From: Methyloligella sp.
Lineage (GTDB): Bacteria > Pseudomonadota > Alphaproteobacteria > Rhizobiales > JALUTE01
Assembly: GCA_027058255.1 (NCBI GenBank)
Contig: JALUTE010000007.1
Location: forward strand, 1-17,438
Direction: 5' to 3'
Length of the DNA stretch: 17,438 nt
Shown here: positions 1 through 6,703 of the stretch, one piece after another
Position numbering within the stretch: the first letter of the stretch is position 1
How the letters are laid out: each line of letters starts with the position of its first letter
Position numbers and translations under genes: made by a program
The notes under the pieces: generated by a model
Told to the model about the DNA's origin: nothing
Database searches by the model: none
The model's input: the letters and a program-made list of their open reading frames with translations, nothing else

Positions 1-64
1 GGGCAGAAAGACGAGCTCATCGTCCCGCTCCTGACCCTGACCGCCGGCGCGTCGGCAATGGCTG
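1..64 (+). other. rnj: Out-of-frame N-terminal remnant of RNase J
   Basis: Frame 1 reads GQKDELIVPL over bases 1-30, which resembles the N-terminus of alphaproteobacterial RNase J just before its conserved GGxGEIGMN stretch. The RNase J reading resumes one frame over (frame 2) with RRQWL at about 50-64, running directly into the ATG at 65. The GGxGEIGMNLxLYG block expected between the two is absent, and frame 2 has TGA stops at 32-34 and 38-40. The homology call is from memory of the family. A deletion of about 40 nt with remainder 2 modulo 3 would explain both the missing block and the frame change. A sequencing or assembly fault at a contig edge would look the same. Confidence 0.5.
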
Positions 65-1627
65 ATGGTGGACCTTGGCATCACCTTCGCCGGACCGGAT
101 GAGCCGGGCGTCGAGATCGTCTATCCCGACATCCGCTTCATCGAGGAAGAGCGGGCAAACCTGCTCGGCATCGTCCTCACCCATGCGCATGAGGACCATT
201 TCGGCGCCGTTGCCGAGCTCTGGCCGCGCCTGCAGGCGCCCATCTGGGCCACCCCGTTCACGGCTGCCCTGCTGCGTGCCAAATATGCCGAGCAGGGCGG
301 AAGCGGCGACGACTTTCCCCTGCATGAGGTGGCACTCGGCGAGCGCTTCGCCATCGGCCCGTTCGACATCGAGCTCGTGACCATGGCCCATTCCATCCCC
401 GAGCCCAATGCCCTCGCCATCCGCACGCCCCTGGGGCTGGTGCTGCACAGCGGCGACTGGAAGCTCGACCCCAACCCCATCGTCGGCGCGCCTACCGACG
501 CGGCGCGCCTCAGGGCCCTCGGCGCGGAAGGCGTGGATGCCCTGATCTGCGACTCCACCAATGCGCTGCGAGACGGCGTCTCACCCTCGGAAGAGGATGT
601 CGCGAGGACACTCACCGAGATCATTGCGGGGGCCGAGCGCCGGGTCGCGGTCACCACCTTCGCCTCGAATGTGGCGCGCCTGCGCTCCGTCGCCGCCGCC
701 ACCCGCGCGGCCGGCCGGCATCTCGTGGTGGTCGGCCGCGCCATGCACCGGGTCATTCTGGCGGCCCGCGAGAGCGGCCATATCAGGCCCGATTTCCACT
801 ATCACAGCGAGGACGAGTTCGCCTATCTGGAGCCGAAGGAGGTGGTCCTGCTCTGCACCGGCAGCCAGGGCGAGCGCCGCGCCGCCCTCTCGCGCATTGC
901 TGCGGGCGAGCATCCCAATGTCGCCCTCTCGCGCGGCGACCTCGTCATCTTCTCCTCGCGCACCATTCCCGGCAATGAGAAGTCGGTCGGCGCGGTGCAG
1001 AACAATCTCGCGGACCGGGGCGTGCGCGTGCTCACCGATGCCGACGGCCTCGTCCATGTCTCCGGCCATCCCCGGCGCGGCGAGCTCGCCCGGCTCTATG
1101 AATGGCTGCGCCCGCGGGCCGCCGTTCCCATGCATGGGGAGCCGCGCCATCTGGAGGCCCATGCCGCCTTCGCCCGCGCCCAGGGGGTCGAGCATGTCGC
1201 CCATGCGCGCAACGGCACCATGGTGCGCCTGCTGCCCGGCCCGGTGGAGATCATCGACGAGGCGCCCGTGGGGCGGCTGCTGCGCGATGGGCGTCTGCTG
1301 GTGCCGGCCGAGGGCGGGCCGGTGCGCGAGCGACGCAAGCTCTCCTTCGTCGGCATCGCCGTGCTGACCGTGAGTCTGACCCGCAGCGGCGACATCGCCG
1401 CCGACCCGGATGTGATCCTCGACGGCATTCCCGAGACCGATGCCGACGGCGTGCCCATGGAGGAGCGGGTGCTCGACGCCGTCGATGGCGCGCTCGAGAG
1501 CATCCCCCGGGCCCGCAGGCGCGACCCCGATCTCGTCCGCGAGGCGGTGCGCCGGGCCGCCCGCTCCGCCCTCTTCGCCGCCTGGGGCAAGAAGCCCATA
1601 TGCAAGGTCATGGTGCAATGCGTCTGA
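65..1627 (+). CDS. rnj: Ribonuclease J (MBL/beta-CASP), N-terminus lost or frameshifted
   Basis: RNase J is a cytoplasmic metallo-beta-lactamase/beta-CASP nuclease with 5'-3' exonuclease and endonuclease activity in mRNA decay and rRNA maturation. Counting from the ATG at 65 (520 residues), the metal motif THAHEDH is at 39-45, HSGDWKLDP at 128-136, ICDSTNAL at 161-168, the beta-CASP segment TTFASNVARL at 197-206, CTGSQGE at 264-270, HVSGHPRRGEL at 331-341 and PMHGEP at 355-360. A C-terminal dimerisation-type domain follows and ends in KPICKVMVQCV. The first ATG falls at the internal LMVDLGITF motif, so the true N-terminus (about 35 residues in relatives) should lie upstream, where it is out of frame. 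The catalytic core is intact. The missing glycine-rich first strand may abolish folding if the lesion is real. Mce follows after 58 nt on the same strand. Confidence 0.93.
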   Translation: MVDLGITFAGPDEPGVEIVYPDIRFIEEERANLLGIVLTHAHEDHFGAVAELWPRLQAPIWATPFTAALLRAKYAEQGGSGDDFPLHEVALGERFAIGPFDIELVTMAHSIPEPNALAIRTPLGLVLHSGDWKLDPNPIVGAPTDAARLRALGAEGVDALICDSTNALRDGVSPSEEDVARTLTEIIAGAERRVAVTTFASNVARLRSVAAATRAAGRHLVVVGRAMHRVILAARESGHIRPDFHYHSEDEFAYLEPKEVVLLCTGSQGERRAALSRIAAGEHPNVALSRGDLVIFSSRTIPGNEKSVGAVQNNLADRGVRVLTDADGLVHVSGHPRRGELARLYEWLRPRAAVPMHGEPRHLEAHAAFARAQGVEHVAHARNGTMVRLLPGPVEIIDEAPVGRLLRDGRLLVPAEGGPVRERRKLSFVGIAVLTVSLTRSGDIAADPDVILDGIPETDADGVPMEERVLDAVDGALESIPRARRRDPDLVREAVRRAARSALFAAWGKKPICKVMVQCV

Positions 1628-1685
1628 GGTGGCGGCGCCTGCCTCGCGCGATCGCCCCGCTCCCGTAGAGAGAGAGACAGAGGAC

Positions 1686-2090
1686 ATGATCGGCCGTTTG
1701 AATCACGTTGCCATCGCCGTTCCCGACATCGCCGCCGCGGCCCGGCTCTATCGCGAGACGCTCGGCGCCGAGGTCTCCGAGGCCGTGCCCCAGCCCGAGC
1801 ACGGGGTGACCACGGTCTTCATCACCCTGCCCAACACCAAGATCGAGCTTCTCGAGCCTTTGGGCCCCGATTCGCCCATCGCCGGCTTTCTCGAGCGCAA
1901 CCCTTCCGGCGGAATCCATCACCTGTGCTATGAGGTCGCCGACATCCGCGCGGCCCGTGACCGTCTCATGGCGCAGGGCGCGCGTGTCCTCGGAGATGGC
2001 GAGCCGAAGATCGGCGCACATGGGCGCCCGGTGCTGTTCTTGCACCCCAAGGACTTTTGCGGCACGCTCGTGGAGCTGGAAGAAGCCTAG
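1686..2090 (+). CDS. mce: Methylmalonyl-CoA epimerase
   Basis: This enzyme interconverts (2R)- and (2S)-methylmalonyl-CoA in the propionyl-CoA route to succinyl-CoA. The protein has 134 residues, normal for the family, and is a vicinal-oxygen-chelate (glyoxalase) fold with two halves. Metal-ligand candidates are H7 (in NHVAIAV), E54 (in TKIELLEPLG, where the Propionibacterium enzyme has Gln), H78/H79 (in GIHHLCYEV) and E130 (in GTLVELEEA). The ATG at 1686 was chosen because it directly precedes the conserved IGRLNHVAIAVPD start and has a purine-rich AGAGGA just upstream. An in-frame extension upstream would overlap rnj and has no family support. Its place after rnj and before a DUF1467 gene is a familiar alphaproteobacterial order. 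Confidence 0.95.
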   Translation: MIGRLNHVAIAVPDIAAAARLYRETLGAEVSEAVPQPEHGVTTVFITLPNTKIELLEPLGPDSPIAGFLERNPSGGIHHLCYEVADIRAARDRLMAQGARVLGDGEPKIGAHGRPVLFLHPKDFCGTLVELEEA

Positions 2091-2192
2091 AGGCGAGCCA
2101 TCGGCCCGCGGCTTGCCCCCGGAGCGGGCGACGCGTGCTTGGACAGAGCCTCGACGATCGCACAACCAGGACGAGCCCTCAGGACAAGCCCC

Positions 2193-2444
2193 ATGAGCCT
2201 CAGCCTCGCCATCGCCATCTATTTCGTGTGCTGGTGGATCACCCTGTTCGCCATTCTGCCCATCGGCATGCGCACCCAGGACGAGGAGGGCGAGGTGGTG
2301 CCCGGCACGCCCGGCAGCGCCCCGATCGCGCCGCGCATGCTCTGGAAGGTCGTGGTCACGACGCTGGTCGCGGGGATCGCCTGGGCGGTGATCTATGTGG
2401 TGGTGGCCTTCAAGCTCATCTCCCTCGATGCCATCCCCCTGTGA
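2193..2444 (+). CDS. DUF1467 family small inner-membrane protein
   Basis: This 83-residue protein has two predicted transmembrane helices, at about 5-25 and 51-73. They are joined by a short polar loop with the conserved LPIGMRTQDEEGEVVPGTPGSAP stretch (22-44, quoted in part from the family pattern LPxGxRxQ...GEVVPGTxxxAP). These features match DUF1467, a family of unknown function found next to mce in many alphaproteobacteria. The ATG at 2193 matches the usual N-terminus (MSL..AIAIYF.CWW) and has AGGA at 2181-2184 as ribosome binding site. A start 18 codons upstream is possible but unlike the family. It lies 102 nt after mce on the same strand and is probably cotranscribed. No function can be inferred beyond membrane location. 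Confidence 0.88.
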   Translation: MSLSLAIAIYFVCWWITLFAILPIGMRTQDEEGEVVPGTPGSAPIAPRMLWKVVVTTLVAGIAWAVIYVVVAFKLISLDAIPL

Positions 2445-2628
2445 CTTCTGCGAGGCCGATGGCGATCTGCGGCGGACGGCGTCAGGCGCCCCCGCCTTGG
2501 CCGTTCGGCGACTTGGCCTCGGCGCCGCCCTCGGCTAAGGTCCGGGCCGCGATTCACGGCCGCCACCGCGCCGTCGGCACAAGCCGGTGCGCCCGCCATT
2601 CCTCCTTAGCTGCACCCGAGGCCATCCC

Positions 2629-3855
2629 ATGCGCAAGATCCAGGTCGAGAACCCGGTCGTCGAGCTCGATGGCGACGAGATGACCCGCATCATCTGGGCC
2701 ATGATCAAGGAAAAGCTGATCCTGCCCTATCTCGACATTCCGCTCGAATATTACGACCTTTCCATCCAGAACCGGGATGCGACCGACGACCAGGTGACGG
2801 TCGATGCCGCCCACGCCATTCTCCGCCACGGGGTGGGCGTGAAATGCGCCACCATCACGCCGGACGAGGCCCGGGTGAAGGAGTTCGGCCTCAAGAAGAT
2901 GTGGCGCTCGCCCAATGGCACCATCCGCAACATCCTGGGCGGCGTGGTGTTCCGCGAGCCCATCATCGCCCGGAACATCCCCCGCCTCGTCCCCGGCTGG
3001 ACCGAGCCCATCGTGATCGGCCGCCACGCCTATGGGGACCAGTACCGGGCAACGGACTTTCGCACGCCGGGGGCGGGCCGGCTCACCATCCGCTTCGAAG
3101 GCGATGACGGCACGGTGATCGAGCACGAGGTGTTCCGCTTCGAGGGCTCGGGCATCGCCATGGGCATGTACAATACCGACGCCTCGATCCGGGACTTCGC
3201 GCGCGCCTCCATGAACTATGCGCTGGACCGGGGCTATCCGCTGTATCTCTCGACCAAGAACACCATCCTCAAGGCCTATGACGGGCGCTTCAAGGACATC
3301 TTCCAGGAGATTTTCGACGCCGAGTTCGCCGACAAATTCGCCGAGAAGGGGCTCACCTATGAGCATCGGCTGATCGACGACATGGTGGCGGCGGCCCTCA
3401 AATGGTCCGGCGGCTTCGTCTGGGCCTGCAAGAATTACGATGGCGACGTGCAGTCGGACACGGTGGCCCAGGGGTTCGGCTCCCTCGGGCTCATGACCAG
3501 CCAGCTCATGACGCCCGACGGCAAGGTGGTGGAGGCGGAGGCCGCCCACGGCACCGTCACCCGGCACTATCGCATGCACCAGCAGGGCAAGGAGACCTCC
3601 ACAAACTCCACCGCCTCCATCTTCGCCTGGACGCGGGCGCTGGCGCATCGGGCCAAGCTCGACGGCAATGCGGCGCTCGCCCGTTTCGCCGAGACGCTGG
3701 AGCGGGTGGTCATCGAGACCATCGAGTCCGGCCACATGACCAAGGACCTTGCCCTGCTCATCGGCCCCGATCAGCCCTGGCTCTCGACCACGGGCTTTCT
3801 CGACAAGGTGGCAGAAAACCTCGAGGCCGCCATGCAGGCCGAGGCCGCCGCCTGA
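2629..3855 (+). CDS. icd: NADP-dependent isocitrate dehydrogenase
   Basis: This TCA-cycle enzyme oxidatively decarboxylates isocitrate to 2-oxoglutarate and yields NADPH. The protein has 408 residues and belongs to the eukaryote-like homodimeric subfamily (about 404-414 residues), not the E. coli Icd type. Visible features are the substrate segment SPNGTIRN at 94-101 with R100, R109 and R132, catalytic Y139 (HAYGDQY) and K210 (STKNT), the metal aspartates in LIDDM (250-251) and DGDVQSD, and the NADP segment EAAHGTVTRHYR, where R312 and H313 match the residues that bind the 2'-phosphate. The ATG at 2629 matches the family start. An in-frame GTG at 2587 would add 14 residues without support. 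The 184-bp gap upstream holds no recognisable gene, and I see no convincing promoter in it. Confidence 0.97.
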   Translation: MRKIQVENPVVELDGDEMTRIIWAMIKEKLILPYLDIPLEYYDLSIQNRDATDDQVTVDAAHAILRHGVGVKCATITPDEARVKEFGLKKMWRSPNGTIRNILGGVVFREPIIARNIPRLVPGWTEPIVIGRHAYGDQYRATDFRTPGAGRLTIRFEGDDGTVIEHEVFRFEGSGIAMGMYNTDASIRDFARASMNYALDRGYPLYLSTKNTILKAYDGRFKDIFQEIFDAEFADKFAEKGLTYEHRLIDDMVAAALKWSGGFVWACKNYDGDVQSDTVAQGFGSLGLMTSQLMTPDGKVVEAEAAHGTVTRHYRMHQQGKETSTNSTASIFAWTRALAHRAKLDGNAALARFAETLERVVIETIESGHMTKDLALLIGPDQPWLSTTGFLDKVAENLEAAMQAEAAA

Positions 3856-3944
3856 GGCACTCCGCGGTGCAGCGCCGCCCGCGCGCAGCACTTCCGGCAC
3901 CAGGAGCTGGTATACCGACGCAAACGAGCCATACGCTTGCTTCC

Positions 3945-4055
3945 CGTCATCACCCGGCGTGACCGGGTGATCCAGAGCCTGCCCCCGGCTCGATCGGGGG
4001 GCAGCAAACTCGGAGTTTGCCGCCCTGGATTGCCGCGTCAAGCGCGGCAATGACG
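3945..4055. repeat. Composite palindromic intergenic repeat (two inverted units)
   Basis: Three hairpins stand in a row: ATCACCCGG/CCGGGTGAT (3949-3957, 3963-3971, 5-nt loop), GGCAGCAAACTC/GAGTTTGCCGCC with one mismatch (4000-4011, 4013-4024), and ATTGCCGCG/CGCGGCAAT (4029-4037, 4043-4051, loop TCAAG). The outer hairpins are inverted copies of one unit with the plan CGTCAT-stem-loop-stem-ATCCAG: CGTCAT at 3945-3950 faces ATGACG at 4050-4055, and ATCCAG at 3970-3975 faces CTGGAT at 4025-4030. Units of this type recur between genes in many alphaproteobacterial genomes. It lies between the convergent icd and fetB genes and could end transcription from either side. Confidence 0.8.
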
Positions 4056-4063
4056 TGTGTTTT
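4029..4063 (+). terminator. Possible intrinsic terminator after icd (part of repeat)
   Basis: The third hairpin of the repeat has a perfect 9-bp stem, ATTGCCGCG/CGCGGCAAT, with a 5-nt loop. On the + strand it is followed by GACGTGTG and then TTTT at 4060-4063. The T run is short and starts 9 nt after the stem, so intrinsic termination would be weak. The hairpin may instead act only as a 3' stabiliser. Confidence 0.3.
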
Positions 4064-4109
4064 GGTTTGCGTCCGTGCACTAGGTGCGCCATGGGCCGGT
4101 GCTCCGGGC

Positions 4110-4910
4110 TCAGCCGGCCTTGCGCAGCCGGTCGAGGCGCAGGCGGTGGCGCTCGTCGGTCAGAAGGAACACGCCACCGATCCCCGAGAGCAGCACGCCA
4201 ATGCCCGTGGCGCCGGCGATCAGGAACATGATCATCACCTGATATTTGGTCGCCTCGATGGGATCGACGCCCGAGAGTATCTGCCCCGTCATCATGCCGG
4301 GCAGGGAGACGAGGCCCGAGGCCGCCATGGCATTGACAATGGGCATGGCGCCCGCCTTCACCGCCTCGCGCAGTGGTCCTTCGAGAGCCACAAAGCGCCG
4401 CGCTCCCATGGCGATGTGGGCCTCGATCGCCACCCGCTCGCGCTTGGCGATGGTGGAGAGGCGGTCGAGGGTGAGCGCGATCCCGGTCATGGTGTTGCCC
4501 AGCACCATGCCGAGGATGGGCAGGAAGAAGCGGGGCGCGTACCACGGATCGGGTTGAATGAGCCCCCCCACGCCAAAGACGGTCACAACCGTTCCGACGA
4601 AGAGCAGGGTCGTGGTGCCGACGCCCCAGGCCCGCCAGCCCTCGTGCCGCAGGCTTTGCCGGGCGATGACCTCCCGCCCCGCCACCAGGACCATGATCAG
4701 CGCCAGGCCCGCCGTCCAGAGCGGCGAGACCTGGGCGAAGATGAATTTGAGCACGAAGCCCACGGCCGAGAGCTGAACGACCATGCGCACCGCCGATATG
4801 GCCAGGGTGCGCTCGAGGCCGAGACCGAGGCCGAGGGAGATCGCGCCGTTGATCAGAATGAGCAGGGCCGCGATGGCAAGGTCGGAATAGGTCAGCGCAA
4901 TGTAGCTCAC
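4110..4910 (-). CDS. fetB: FetB-like (UPF0014) ABC transporter permease
   Basis: This is the integral membrane partner of the ATPase encoded immediately upstream. The E. coli homologue FetB is linked to iron export and peroxide resistance; the substrate here is an inference only. The protein has 266 residues (E. coli FetB 259) and is rich in hydrophobic helices, with clear segments at about 11-32, 66-77, 97-118, 128-148 and 226-250. Family signatures are PILGMVLGNTMTG (131-143), IAMGA (166-170) and SLPGMMTGQILSGVDP (202-217). The start is a GTG at 4910 whose last two bases share the TGA stop of fetA (GTGA, 4-nt overlap), which indicates translational coupling. AGGA lies a short way upstream inside fetA. 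It is the last gene of the queA-tgt-fetA-fetB string. Confidence 0.88.
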   Translation of the reverse strand: MSYIALTYSDLAIAALLILINGAISLGLGLGLERTLAISAVRMVVQLSAVGFVLKFIFAQVSPLWTAGLALIMVLVAGREVIARQSLRHEGWRAWGVGTTTLLFVGTVVTVFGVGGLIQPDPWYAPRFFLPILGMVLGNTMTGIALTLDRLSTIAKRERVAIEAHIAMGARRFVALEGPLREAVKAGAMPIVNAMAASGLVSLPGMMTGQILSGVDPIEATKYQVMIMFLIAGATGIGVLLSGIGGVFLLTDERHRLRLDRLRKAG

Positions 4911-5548
4911 AGTGCCTTTTCCTCCACACGGCCGTTGGCGACCAGAAGGCAGCGACGGCCAAGACGGCGCGCCTGTGCCGCATCGTGCGTGACGACGAGC
5001 ACCGACTTGTTGGAGAGAACGAGGAACTTGATCAGCTCCTCGGCGAGGGCGCGCGCCTGGGTGTCGAGCGCCGCGGTCGGCTCGTCGAGCAGAAGCGCGT
5101 CCGGGTCGTCGCTCACGGCGCGAATGAGCGCCAGGCGCTGGCGCTCGCCGGAGGAGAGCTCGGCAATGGGCCGGTCGAGAATGGCCGTCTCCAGGCCGAG
5201 CTCGCGCACCATGCGCTCGATCCGCGATCCGGCGCCGAGCGATGGGGTTGCTCCGCCCGCCCCCGCCTCGGCCATCGCGGCCATGTGCAGGCGCGCCGTC
5301 TCGTCCCACCAGCCGGGCTCGGCGGCCATGTAGCGCACATGCCGGCGCCATTCGGGCCCGCTCATCTCCGCGCGCTCGATGCCGTTGAGGAAGATCTGCC
5401 CCTCGGCCGGCTCGAGATCGGCGATCGCGCGTAGAAGCCGGCTCTTGCCGGCGCCCGACGGCCCCATGACCGCGAGACACTCCCCGTCCGCCACCTCGAA
5501 GGACACGGGGGCGAGCCCGCCCACGCGCAGATGATCCACCCTCAGCAT
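4907..5548 (-). CDS. fetA: FetA-like ABC transporter ATP-binding protein with altered Q-loop
   Basis: This 213-residue cytoplasmic ATPase partners the FetB-like permease. Walker A is GPSGAGKS at 29-36, the signature is LSSGERQR at 131-138, Walker B is ALLLDEP at 151-157, and the H-loop histidine is H188 (VVTHD). Aligned by eye with E. coli FetA (SYCAQTP), the local sequence is RYMAAEPGWW (72-81), so the Q-loop glutamine is replaced by Ala76, with Glu77 next to it. A divergent subfamily with a PAE(P/S)GWW-like Q-loop exists in alphaproteobacteria as far as I recall, so this is probably a lineage trait. The ATG at 5548 begins 9 nt after the tgt stop, and no strong ribosome binding site is visible. 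Substrate is unknown; iron export is only by analogy. Confidence 0.88.
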   Translation of the reverse strand: MLRVDHLRVGGLAPVSFEVADGECLAVMGPSGAGKSRLLRAIADLEPAEGQIFLNGIERAEMSGPEWRRHVRYMAAEPGWWDETARLHMAAMAEAGAGGATPSLGAGSRIERMVRELGLETAILDRPIAELSSGERQRLALIRAVSDDPDALLLDEPTAALDTQARALAEELIKFLVLSNKSVLVVTHDAAQARRLGRRCLLVANGRVEEKAL

Positions 5549-5557
5549 GGCGCCACT

Positions 5558-6703
5558 CTAGCGCGATTCCCCGCGCCCGCCAGCCTGCCCCAGCCGTGCC
5601 CGCGCATCGGCGGCAAAGGCTTCCAGCCGGCCTTCGGCGATGGCCTGGCGCATGCGGCTCATGAAATCCTGATAGAAATGCACATTGTTCCAGGTGAGCA
5701 GCATGGCACCGAGATACTCGCCCGCCTTCACCAGATGGTGGAGATAGGCCCGGGAATAGTCGCGCGCCGCCGGGCAGTCGCGCGTCTCGTCGAGCGGGCG
5801 CGGATCGTCGGCGTGGACGGCATTTCTGAGATTGAGCCGACCTTCCCAGGTGAACGCCTGGCCATGGCGGCCGGAACGGGTCGGCATGACGCAGTCGAAC
5901 ATGTCCACCCCCAGCATCACCGCATCGAGAATGTCGAGCGGGGTGCCGACCCCCATGAGATAGCGGGGCTTGTCCGCCGGCAGATGGGCGAGCGTGTGGG
6001 CGAGCACTTCCAGCATGGTCGCGCGCCCCTCCCCCACGGCGAGGCCGCCAATGGCATAGCCCGGCAGGTCCATGGCCACCAATGCCTCGGCCGAGCGCGT
6101 GCGCAGATCCGCATGCACGCCCCCCTGCACGATGCCGAAAAGCGCCTGGCCCGGCTGGCCGAGCGACGCAAAAGCCTCCGCCGAGCGCTTCGCCCAGGCC
6201 AGCGACAGGGTCATGGCACGCTCCGCCTCCTCCCTGGAGCAGGGATAGGGCGCACATTCATCAAGCTGCATCTGGATGTCGGAGCCGAGCAGGCACTGAA
6301 TCTCGATGGCGCGCTCGGGCGTGAGCTTGTAGCGGGTCCCGTCGAGATGGGACTGAAAGACGACGCCTTCGGAGGTGATCTTGCGCAGCTTGGCGAGAGA
6401 GAAGACCTGAAAGCCGCCGGAATCCGTCAGGATCGGCCCCGGCCAGCGCATGAAGCGGTGCAGCCCGCCAAGCCGGGCAATGCGCTCGGCGCCCGGCCTG
6501 AGCATGAGGTGATAGGTGTTGGCGAGAATGATATCGGCGCCCGCCTCGCGCACCTGCTCGGGATACATGGCCTTGACGGTCGCCGCCGTGCCCACCGGCA
6601 TGAAGGCCGGCGTGCGGACGCTGCCGCGCGCCATGGCGATCTGCCCGAGGCGCGCAGCTCCGTCGACCGCCTCGACAGCGAAACGCAGTGGCACCGCGCT
6701 CAT
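5558..6703 (-). CDS. tgt: tRNA-guanine(34) transglycosylase lacking most zinc ligands
   Basis: Tgt exchanges guanine-34 of tRNAs with GUN anticodons for preQ1, in the queuosine pathway. The protein has 381 residues. By alignment with the Zymomonas enzyme, the acid/base aspartate is D94 (LTDSGGFQV), the substrate aspartate is D148 (LDECAPYP), GGLAVGEG is at 219-226, MGVG is at 250-253 and the nucleophile is D270 (MFDCVMPTRSGR). The zinc site CxCxxC...H of that enzyme (C318, C320, C323, H349) corresponds here to R308, C310, A313 and N339, so only one ligand is left. The catalytic site looks intact. The ATG at 6703 overlaps the queA stop by 4 nt (ATGA), giving translational coupling with the next enzyme of the pathway. 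Confidence 0.96.
   Translation of the reverse strand: MSAVPLRFAVEAVDGAARLGQIAMARGSVRTPAFMPVGTAATVKAMYPEQVREAGADIILANTYHLMLRPGAERIARLGGLHRFMRWPGPILTDSGGFQVFSLAKLRKITSEGVVFQSHLDGTRYKLTPERAIEIQCLLGSDIQMQLDECAPYPCSREEAERAMTLSLAWAKRSAEAFASLGQPGQALFGIVQGGVHADLRTRSAEALVAMDLPGYAIGGLAVGEGRATMLEVLAHTLAHLPADKPRYLMGVGTPLDILDAVMLGVDMFDCVMPTRSGRHGQAFTWEGRLNLRNAVHADDPRPLDETRDCPAARDYSRAYLHHLVKAGEYLGAMLLTWNNVHFYQDFMSRMRQAIAEGRLEAFAADARARLGQAGGRGESR

Noticed and set aside
2554..4983. 809-codon - strand frame opposite icd and running into fetB
   Set aside because: Only the icd strand encodes a recognisable protein; the frame also crosses the palindromic repeat and part of fetB in another frame.
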